Both the position numbers and the translations under genes were made by a program. This document shows, in pieces, positions 57,870-64,000 of a stretch of DNA of 64,000 nt. Within the stretch, counting starts at the first letter, position 1, and every line of letters starts with the position of its first letter. The notes beneath the pieces are model-generated. The model made no database searches and had not been told where the DNA came from. It was given only the letters and a program-made list of their open reading frames with translations. The stretch is from Shinella sumterensis (GTDB lineage: Bacteria; Pseudomonadota; Alphaproteobacteria; Rhizobiales; Rhizobiaceae): assembly GCF_004514425.2 (NCBI RefSeq), contig NZ_MYFN02000003.1:1-64000 (forward strand), written 5' to 3'.

Positions 57870-58214
57870 ATGACAAAAATGTCAAAATCGAAACTGATCG
57901 CAATCTCTTCCGCGGCACTGTTCCTGGTTGCCGGCGCTGCCTCTGCCGAAGATCTCGTCTTCAACCTGAAGAACGGCACGAATTCCGTGCTCACCCGCTT
58001 CCACACCTCACCGGTCGGCGTCGACAAATGGGAAGAGGATGTGTTCGGACAGGACGTGCTCAATCCCGGTGAAACGATCGAAATCACCATCGCAGACGGC
58101 CGCGACGTCTGCGAATACGATATGCGCTTCGAATTCTCTGAAGATTCCGACCTCGACACGACCACCGACACGCAGAACCTCTGCGAACTCGGCGAGTACA
58201 CGATCCACGAATAG
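57870..58214 (+). CDS. Small secreted acidic hypothetical protein
   Basis: 114 residues. Sec signal peptide (LIAISSAALFLVAGAASAED) then a mature part rich in Asp/Glu/Thr with two cysteines (DVCEYDMRF and NLCELGEY) that could form a disulfide. No family recognised. Start at 57870 (an ATG at 57879 is equally possible); the ribosome-binding site is weak. Convergent with the DUF2059 gene, separated by a bidirectional terminator. Confidence 0.78.
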   Translation: MTKMSKSKLIAISSAALFLVAGAASAEDLVFNLKNGTNSVLTRFHTSPVGVDKWEEDVFGQDVLNPGETIEITIADGRDVCEYDMRFEFSEDSDLDTTTDTQNLCELGEYTIHE

Positions 58215-58248
58215 GCCGATCCGGACCGCCATGCCTGGCGACGGAATG

Positions 58249-58277
58249 AAAAAGGCGGCCCAGGGCCGCCTTTTTTG
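58249..58277. terminator. Bidirectional terminator
   Basis: AAAGGCGGC (58251-58259) and GCCGCCTTT (58265-58273) followed by a T run on the plus strand and A's before it, so it can serve both converging genes. Confidence 0.85.
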
Positions 58278-58279
58278 TC

Positions 58280-58822
58280 TTACTGCTGCGGCTGTTGCGC
58301 GCCGCCCTCGGCGGGAGCGGCAGCACCGATCGTGGCGTCCAGCTTCTTGCCGCTTTCCGTCTGCAGGTCGCGGCTGACGCCGGCGGCCCAGATTTCGGCG
58401 GCCTTCATGACTTCGCGCGTCGCGATCGGGCCATCCGACAGGAGCTTCTTGCCGACAGGCGAGGAATAGAAATCAGCGATGGCCTTCAGTTCGTCCTGCG
58501 TGAACGTCTTGGCGTAAATCGTGGCCGCTTCCTTTTCGAGATCGGCGCGGCGCGGAGCAAGGGCAATCGCCTGCTCGTCGACGACGGTGTTGATCTCGGC
58601 CTCGAAGTTGGGCGACGCCTGCACGAAGGTCGCCTTCACGCGAGCGGCAAGGCTCGGAAGGATGTTGTCGAAACCGCTCGTCGCGCCGATAGCGTCGATG
58701 GCGGCGCGGGCGGCCTTGATCTGGTCGTCCGTGACGTCCTGCGCCTTGGCGGCGCCGGCAAGGCTGGCCGAAACGATAAGGGTCACTGCGAGGGTGCGGC
58801 CGAAACCAGCAAATTTGGACAT
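58280..58822 (-). CDS. DUF2059 secreted protein
   Basis: 180 residues. Signal peptide (TLAVTLIVSASLAGAAKAQD) followed by a DUF2059-type helical domain (TIYAKTFTQDELKAIADFYS, SPVGKKLLSDGPIATREVMK). Such proteins are common in alphaproteobacteria, periplasmic, of unknown function. Between gor and rpiA as in other rhizobia; the next gene upstream is rpiA, 18 bases away, so co-transcription with rpiA is likely. Confidence 0.9.
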   Translation of the reverse strand: MSKFAGFGRTLAVTLIVSASLAGAAKAQDVTDDQIKAARAAIDAIGATSGFDNILPSLAARVKATFVQASPNFEAEINTVVDEQAIALAPRRADLEKEAATIYAKTFTQDELKAIADFYSSPVGKKLLSDGPIATREVMKAAEIWAAGVSRDLQTESGKKLDATIGAAAPAEGGAQQPQQ

Positions 58823-58839
58823 GTGGTCTTTGCTCCTGT

Positions 58840-59538
58840 CTATTCTTTCGCCGTCAGCGTGCGTGCTCCCGCGGGTCCCGCGATGACGGCCAGCGACGCT
58901 ATATTGATGAAGAGGCCGTGTTCGACGACTCCGGGTATGTCGTTGAGGTTTCTTGCGAGCGCATCTGCATCAGGAATGCGGCCAAAAGATGCGTCGAGAA
59001 TGTAGTGACCGCCGTCCGTGGTGAAGGTGCCGTCGCCGGACGCGCGAAGATCGATTGCGCCGGAAAGGCCCAGGCGCGTCGCGAGTTTTTCGATGGCGAT
59101 ACGCGTGGCGACGAGGCCGAACGGATTGACCTCGATCGGCAGCTTGAAGGCGCCGAGCGTCTCGACGACCTTGCTTTCGTCGGCAATGACGATCATGCGC
59201 CGGGAGGCGCAGGCGACGATCTTCTCGCGCAGCAGCGCGCCGCCGCCGCCCTTGATCAGGCGCAGCCGGCCGTCGACTTCATCGGCGCCGTCGATGGTCA
59301 GATCCAGTTCCGGCAGTTCGTCGAGCGACTTCAACGGCACGCCGAGCTCCAGGCAGAGCCGCGCGGTGCGCTCGGATGTGGGAACGCCCTCGACGCGCAG
59401 GCCGCCCGCGACCTTCTCGGCCAGCAGCCGCACGAACTCCTCGGCGGTCGACCCCGTGCCGATGCCCAGGCGCATGCCGTCTTCCACATGCGCCAGTGCG
59501 GCTTCCGCCGCCTTGATCTTCATTTCACGGGCGTCCAT
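58840..59538 (-). CDS. rpiA: Ribose-5-phosphate isomerase A
   Basis: 232 residues. Interconverts ribose 5-phosphate and ribulose 5-phosphate in the pentose phosphate pathway. Motifs: [11 protein letters not shown] (phosphate loop), [10 protein letters not shown] (catalytic Asp region) and [12 protein letters not shown] (catalytic Glu and Lys). Start ATG at 59538 after GGGAG; an upstream open frame is unsupported. Confidence 0.95.
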   Translation of the reverse strand: MDAREMKIKAAEAALAHVEDGMRLGIGTGSTAEEFVRLLAEKVAGGLRVEGVPTSERTARLCLELGVPLKSLDELPELDLTIDGADEVDGRLRLIKGGGGALLREKIVACASRRMIVIADESKVVETLGAFKLPIEVNPFGLVATRIAIEKLATRLGLSGAIDLRASGDGTFTTDGGHYILDASFGRIPDADALARNLNDIPGVVEHGLFINIASLAVIAGPAGARTLTAKE

Positions 59539-59728
59539 GCCCCCCAACTCCCTGAACGTTGCACGCCGGCGCGCGCGCGGCACCGGAATTCCGGTGAGAC
59601 ACTTACACGCCCCGCCCGGCAAACGAAAGTCAAAAACGCCGCAAGTCCCGGACCGAAAAGGCGATTGCAAAAGCGCCTCCCCTCGCTTACCGGAAAGACC
59701 TCGTCCGCTCTGTCCCGCAAGGCTTGCC

Positions 59729-60403
59729 ATGACCTCTTCTCTCGTTGTCTTCGATCTCGACGGTACGCTCATCCACACCGCGCACGACCTCGTGGCGAGC
59801 CTCAACCACACGATCGGCCTGAGGGGGCTCGATCCCGTCACCTATGACGACCTGACCCATCTCGTCGGCCATGGCGGCGTGGTGATGATCAAACGCGCCT
59901 TCGCGCTTCGCGGACGAGCCGTTTCCGATGACGAGTTGCAGGAGATGCTTGGCGTCTTCGTCGATCATTACGGCAATGCCATGCCGGGCGTCTCCGCGCC
60001 CTATCCCGGTCTGGTCGAGGCAATGGATCGCCTGGCGGATGCCGGCCACCGGCTCGCCGTCTGCACGAACAAGATGGAAGGCCTTGCGCGCCGCCTGCTC
60101 GACGGCCTCGGCCTCACGGACCGCTTCGCGGCCATCACCGGCGGCGACACGTTTGCCGTGCGCAAGCCGGAAGCCGAGCACCTGCTGGGCACGGTGCGCC
60201 AGGCCGGCGGCGATCCGGCGCGCACCGTCATGATCGGCGACAGCCTCAACGACATCCTCGTCGCCCGCAATGCCGGCGTGCCATCCATCGGCGTGCCCTT
60301 CGGCTATTCCGATGTGCCGGTGGCCACGCTTGAGCCGACCCATGTCATCGCCCATTTCGACGAGCTGACGCCCGCGCTCGTGGAACAGCTTCTGGCGCGC
60401 TGA
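59729..60403 (+). CDS. gph: Phosphoglycolate phosphatase (HAD family)
   Basis: 224 residues. HAD hydrolase with DxDGT ([13 protein letters not shown], nucleophile Asp), a helical cap, motif [11 protein letters not shown], motif III Lys in RKPEAEHL and motif [16 protein letters not shown]. Cap and length fit Gph, which removes phosphate from 2-phosphoglycolate generated by DNA repair and photorespiration. Start ATG at 59729 with CAAGG upstream. Substrate is inferred. Confidence 0.88.
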   Translation: MTSSLVVFDLDGTLIHTAHDLVASLNHTIGLRGLDPVTYDDLTHLVGHGGVVMIKRAFALRGRAVSDDELQEMLGVFVDHYGNAMPGVSAPYPGLVEAMDRLADAGHRLAVCTNKMEGLARRLLDGLGLTDRFAAITGGDTFAVRKPEAEHLLGTVRQAGGDPARTVMIGDSLNDILVARNAGVPSIGVPFGYSDVPVATLEPTHVIAHFDELTPALVEQLLAR

Positions 60404-60429
60404 GCCCGCAGAAGCCATCCAGTTCAACG

Positions 60430-60460
60430 AAAAAGGCGCCCTTGCGGGCGCCTTTCTGTT
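60430..60460 (+). terminator. Rho-independent terminator of gph
   Basis: Perfect stem AAAGGCGCCC (60432-60441) / GGGCGCCTTT (60446-60455) with loop TTGC. It may also end the convergent transpeptidase transcript. Confidence 0.88.
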
Positions 60461-60478
60461 TCGATCGAGGCGTGACGC

Positions 60479-62368
60479 TCAGGCGCCGGCCTGACGCGCC
60501 TTCTGCGTCGCCGCGAAGGCCTTGCGCATGTAGTCGTCGCGCCCGTAGACGTCGTCGAAATACTCGACCACGCCGTCCTTGTTCGGCCAGGCGGTGAAGT
60601 AGGCGATGTAGATCGGGATGTCCGCCTTGACGTTGAGCGCCTTGTTGCGGCCGGCGGCGATCTCCTTGCCAACCTCTTCCTCGCTCACGCCCAGCACGGC
60701 GGCCGCCATCTTGCGGGGCTCGGCAAGGCGCACGCAGCCATGGCTCAACGCACGCATGTCCTTCTTGAAGAAGCTCTTCGACGGTGTGTCGTGCATGTAG
60801 ATGGCGTGGCTGTTCGGGAACAGGATTTTCAGTTCGCCGAGCGCATTGTCACCGCTCGGCGGCTGGCGAACGGAAATGCCCGACGTCGAGCCGTACCAGT
60901 TGACCGATGACGAAGGAACCGCCCGCCCGCCGACGGCCACTTCATAGCCCATGCGGTCGAGATAGTTCGGGTCGTTGCGCAGCTTCGGCAGCATCTCGTT
61001 GATGATGATCGACTGCGGCACGCCCCAATAGGGATTGACCTCGACGGTCTGCACCTTGTCTTCGAAGAAGTAGGTCTGGTTCGACTTGGAGCCGACGACC
61101 GTGCGCATCGAGAACTTTTCCGAACCGCCTTCGTAGTAATAGACCTGGAAAGCCGGCTGGTTGATGAAGACATGCCGCGCGCCGAGATCGACCGGCAGCC
61201 AGCGCGCCTGCTCCAGCGCAACCTCCACCTTGGCGATCTTGTCGGCAACCGAATCACCGCCGGTCAGCAGACGGATGGACGCCTTGCCGACGATGCCGTC
61301 GGGCTTGAGGCCATGCTCCTTCTGGAAGGCCTCGACGAGCGACACCAGTTCCGGCGTGTATTCGGGCGTGCCGGCATAGGTGGCGATCGTCACGGAATGG
61401 TCGGTCTTCAGCGCGTCGGACCCGTGCTTGACGATGCCCTTCACGATATTGGCGAGTTCCGGATTGCTCTGGCCAGGCTTCAGCAAAGTACCGTCGGCGA
61501 TGACGACGCGGTCTTCACCGCCCGTCTCGGCCTTGAGACGGGCAAGCTCGTCCTTCAGCGCCTGGAAGTCGGCGCTCTGCGGCGAGCGGCTTTCGAGATA
61601 TCCCTTGACGTTGCTGCTCATCGAGACGTTCTTCAGCGCCGCGACGAGATTGACGTCCTTGCGCTTGAAGTCGTGATAGCCGGAGATGCGATTGGGATCG
61701 ATGCGGCCGCGCACGGCGTCCTGCACGTAGCTGGCGACGGCCGAGGACAGCGCGATCTCGAAGGTGGCGAGCTCGGCATAGCGCGCGTTCATGTCGGCGC
61801 TGTCGAAAGTCTCGGCCGGGATCTTCACGGCATAATCCCACGGATCGAGCCCGACGGATGCGGCATCCGCCAGCACCGCGATCGCGGCCTTCGCCTTGTC
61901 GTTGATGCCGGTGCCGTCGATCCAGACGAATTTGTGGTAATCGCCATAGAAGGTCTCGACAGCCTTCGCGGCATCCGGATTGGTGCGCACGTCGACATTC
62001 GCGAAGGCCGCACGGATGCCCGCATCGCCTGCCGGCGCGATATCGGCCGAAATCGAGCTCGTGACGACCGGATCGGCCAGCTTGTCGACGCCGACACGCT
62101 TCAGGGCGTCGGCCTTGTAGGTGTAGTAGCGCGGGCCGGTGACGCGCGGCAGCGGCTTGGCTTCCTGCTTCACCTCGGCGGCGGCGCCCGGCAGCGCGGA
62201 GGTCGTCTTGACGCCGGGCAATCCGGCGGCCTCGGCCTGCTTCTTTTCCTTGCGCTTCTGCAGCCACTCCATGAATGTCATTGCATTGGCGGGCGCTGCG
62301 TGGAGCGTGACGGTGGCACAGGAAAGGGCCAGCGCGGCTGCCAGCACGGCGGTTTTCGTAAGCTTCAT
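60479..62368 (-). CDS. L,D-transpeptidase, YcbB/LdtD type
   Basis: 629 residues. Signal peptide or anchor at the N-terminus (LTKTAVLAAALALSCATVTL), a helical scaffold domain, a peptidoglycan-binding repeat (VEAFQKEHGLKPDGIVG) and a YkuD catalytic domain with His543 and Cys545 in ALSHGCVRLAEP. It forms 3-3 cross-links in murein, the dominant link at the poles of Rhizobiales. Start ATG at 62368. Such large YcbB-like enzymes are numerous in rhizobia; which Ldt this is cannot be said. Confidence 0.92.
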   Translation of the reverse strand: MKLTKTAVLAAALALSCATVTLHAAPANAMTFMEWLQKRKEKKQAEAAGLPGVKTTSALPGAAAEVKQEAKPLPRVTGPRYYTYKADALKRVGVDKLADPVVTSSISADIAPAGDAGIRAAFANVDVRTNPDAAKAVETFYGDYHKFVWIDGTGINDKAKAAIAVLADAASVGLDPWDYAVKIPAETFDSADMNARYAELATFEIALSSAVASYVQDAVRGRIDPNRISGYHDFKRKDVNLVAALKNVSMSSNVKGYLESRSPQSADFQALKDELARLKAETGGEDRVVIADGTLLKPGQSNPELANIVKGIVKHGSDALKTDHSVTIATYAGTPEYTPELVSLVEAFQKEHGLKPDGIVGKASIRLLTGGDSVADKIAKVEVALEQARWLPVDLGARHVFINQPAFQVYYYEGGSEKFSMRTVVGSKSNQTYFFEDKVQTVEVNPYWGVPQSIIINEMLPKLRNDPNYLDRMGYEVAVGGRAVPSSSVNWYGSTSGISVRQPPSGDNALGELKILFPNSHAIYMHDTPSKSFFKKDMRALSHGCVRLAEPRKMAAAVLGVSEEEVGKEIAAGRNKALNVKADIPIYIAYFTAWPNKDGVVEYFDDVYGRDDYMRKAFAATQKARQAGA

Positions 62369-62905
62369 GTGTTTTCCATTCCCCGTCTTAAACCGCGCTT
62401 CGCGGCCTCTGGTGGCGCCCGAACCAGCAGGCCGGTAAGTTATAGGAAAGGATGGTGAATGAAAAGGAAACGCCCTTACCCCATATGCCCTTACCGCCCT
62501 CACAAAACCGTTATGCCGATCGTTTGCGCAGGGAACGGTTGGGACGGCATAAAAATTTGAACCGGCTCGCATTTTTGCGTTCGCAGCCCTGCACGGGACA
62601 CGGCGGCGCACGGCGGGCAAAAAAAATCGCTGGCGGGTTGTGATGCAAAAGGCACAGCCGAAACGCGCCTCAAGCGGCGCTTCACCGTCGCAACGCGGCC
62701 TAATCGATTTTAGCCGAAAGTCTTCCACCGCGGGAGCCGGCCGCCCCTTGCAACTGGGTCGCAGATGGGCCAGAGATTTGCGCGATTTTTTCGCGCCAGC
62801 GCGCCCGCCGTTCCCGGCCCGCGCTCGCCCGGCCTGCCGCGCCCCATGCGGCGGCAACGCCGGCGGCAGACCTCATCGCATGGGCTCGGAGAAGCGGGAA
62901 GCACT
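62369..62905. other. Divergent intergenic region ldt / fumC
   Basis: 537 bases with no credible gene. It should hold promoters of the transpeptidase (minus) and fumC (plus). It contains an 8-bp perfect inverted repeat TTATGCCG (62511-62518) / CGGCATAA (62545-62552) with an inner CGTT/AACG pair, and duplicated CCCTTAC motifs at 62473 and 62488. Confidence 0.5.
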
Positions 62906-64000
62906 ATGACATCGACGCGCACGGAAACGGATACATTCGGCCCCATCGAAGTGGACAACAGCCGCTATTGGGGCGCGCAGGCCCAGCGCTCGCTCGGCAA
63001 CTTCAAGATCGGCTGGGAAAAGCAGCCGCTCTCCGTCGTTCGTGCGCTCGGCATCGTCAAGCAGGCGGCCGCCCGCGCCAACATGGAGCTGGATCGTCTC
63101 GATCCGGCCATCGGCAAGGCAATCGTCGAAGCCGCGCAGGAAGTCATCGACGGCAAGCTCAACGATCACTTCCCGCTCGTCGTCTGGCAGACCGGCTCGG
63201 GCACCCAGTCCAACATGAACGCCAATGAGGTCATCTCCAACCGGGCCATCGAAATGCTCGGCGGCGTCATGGGCTCCAAGAAGCCGGTGCACCCCAACGA
63301 CCACGTCAACATGAGCCAGTCGTCCAACGACACCTATCCGACGGCCATGCACATCGCCTGCGCCGAGCGCATCGTGCACGACCTGCTGCCGGCGCTGAAG
63401 CACCTGCATGCGGCGCTGGAAGCCAAGGTCAAGGCGTTCGACCACATCATCAAGATCGGCCGCACGCACACGCAGGACGCCACCCCGCTGACGCTCGGCC
63501 AGGAATTCTCCGGCTACGCCGCGCAGGTCGCCTCCTCCATCAAGCGCATCGAACTGACGCTGCCGGGCCTGTGCGAACTCGCCCAGGGCGGCACCGCCGT
63601 CGGCACCGGCCTCAACGCGCCGATCGGTTTCGCCGAGAAGGTCGCCGATCATATCGCCGAGATCACCGGCATCGCCTTCAAGACCGCGCCGAACAAGTTC
63701 GAGGCGCTCGCCGCCCATGATTCCATGGTCTTCTCGCATGGCGCGATCAATGCGGCCGCCGCCGCGCTCTTCAAGATCGCCAACGACATCCGCTTCCTCG
63801 GCTCCGGCCCGCGCTCGGGCCTCGGCGAACTCGCCCTGCCGGAAAACGAGCCCGGCTCGTCGATCATGCCGGGCAAGGTCAACCCCACGCAGTGCGAAGC
63901 CCTCACCCAGGTCTGTGCCCAGGTTTTCGGCAACCATGCCTCGCTGACCTTCGCCGGCAGCCAGGGCCATTTCGAGCTGAACGTCTTCAATCCGCTGATG
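62906..64000 (+). CDS. fumC: Fumarate hydratase, class II (5' part)
   Basis: First 365 codons; the gene runs off the right edge (complete family length ~463). Reversible hydration of fumarate to malate in the TCA cycle, oxygen-stable. Class II features: [48 protein letters not shown] and the superfamily signature [13 protein letters not shown] with the catalytic Ser loop. Start ATG at 62906 after GGGAAG. No frame break is seen. Confidence 0.96.
   Translation, partial: MTSTRTETDTFGPIEVDNSRYWGAQAQRSLGNFKIGWEKQPLSVVRALGIVKQAAARANMELDRLDPAIGKAIVEAAQEVIDGKLNDHFPLVVWQTGSGTQSNMNANEVISNRAIEMLGGVMGSKKPVHPNDHVNMSQSSNDTYPTAMHIACAERIVHDLLPALKHLHAALEAKVKAFDHIIKIGRTHTQDATPLTLGQEFSGYAAQVASSIKRIELTLPGLCELAQGGTAVGTGLNAPIGFAEKVADHIAEITGIAFKTAPNKFEALAAHDSMVFSHGAINAAAAALFKIANDIRFLGSGPRSGLGELALPENEPGSSIMPGKVNPTQCEALTQVCAQVFGNHASLTFAGSQGHFELNVFNPLM

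Overview
This 64 kb window is a contiguous, GC-rich piece of an alphaproteobacterial chromosome, almost certainly from the family Rhizobiaceae (Rhizobium/Agrobacterium/Shinella/Ensifer type). The evidence is the gene order icd - alaS - recA - cckA, a DksA with the rhizobial zinc-ligand-poor sequence, a two-domain malic enzyme of the S. meliloti Dme type, and a giant GPR/RgsE-like growth-pole protein, which is known only from polar-growing Rhizobiales. No rRNA, tRNA, CRISPR array, prophage or large island is visible. Nearly everything is vertically inherited core genome; the one clear mobile element is an 830 bp IS5-family insertion sequence.

Layout. 1-9 kb: end of icd, an AraC/GyrI-type regulator, an unknown protein, a diguanylate cyclase, alaS and recA. 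8-10 kb: psuK-psuG (pseudouridine salvage). 10-11.5 kb: a small unknown gene and the IS element, which sits in an open frame between that gene and cckA. 11.5-16.9 kb: the cell-cycle hybrid kinase CckA, a FliO-like membrane protein, DksA and a SixA-like phosphatase. 17-19.5 kb: the YcjX/YcjF-like pair. 20-22 kb: folP-folB-folK. 22.7-24.5 kb: a candidate structured small RNA with a loop complementary to ribosome-binding sites, a [2Fe-2S] ferredoxin, and an orphan Hpt protein divergent from the giant coiled-coil gene; the shared intergenic region carries two CtrA-type sites. 24.5-31.3 kb: the GPR-like protein and a Tim44-domain protein. 31.3-35.5 kb: a four-gene Mla/MCE lipid-transport operon. 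35.6-44.3 kb: dipeptide epimerase, MFS transporter, metallophosphoesterase, malic enzyme, ABC-F protein and a DUF2865 protein. 44.2-47.8 kb: bluB under a cobalamin riboswitch, a NYN-domain protein and nadE. 48-53 kb: an LtaS/OpgB-type phosphoglycerol transferase, a DUF1003 protein and a TadE/TadG pair. 53-64 kb: class II DAHP synthase, a LysR regulator, glutathione reductase, rpiA, gph, a YcbB-type L,D-transpeptidase and the start of fumC.

Functional threads. CckA (11.5 kb) is the upstream kinase of the CtrA pathway, and the best CtrA-like operators lie in front of the growth-pole gene at 24.5 kb, suggesting that cell-cycle control and polar growth are linked within this window. Envelope biogenesis is a second theme: Mla transport, phosphoglycerol transferase, L,D-transpeptidase (the main cross-linking enzyme class at rhizobial growth poles) and the GPR-like protein. 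Several convergent gene pairs overlap at their 3' ends.
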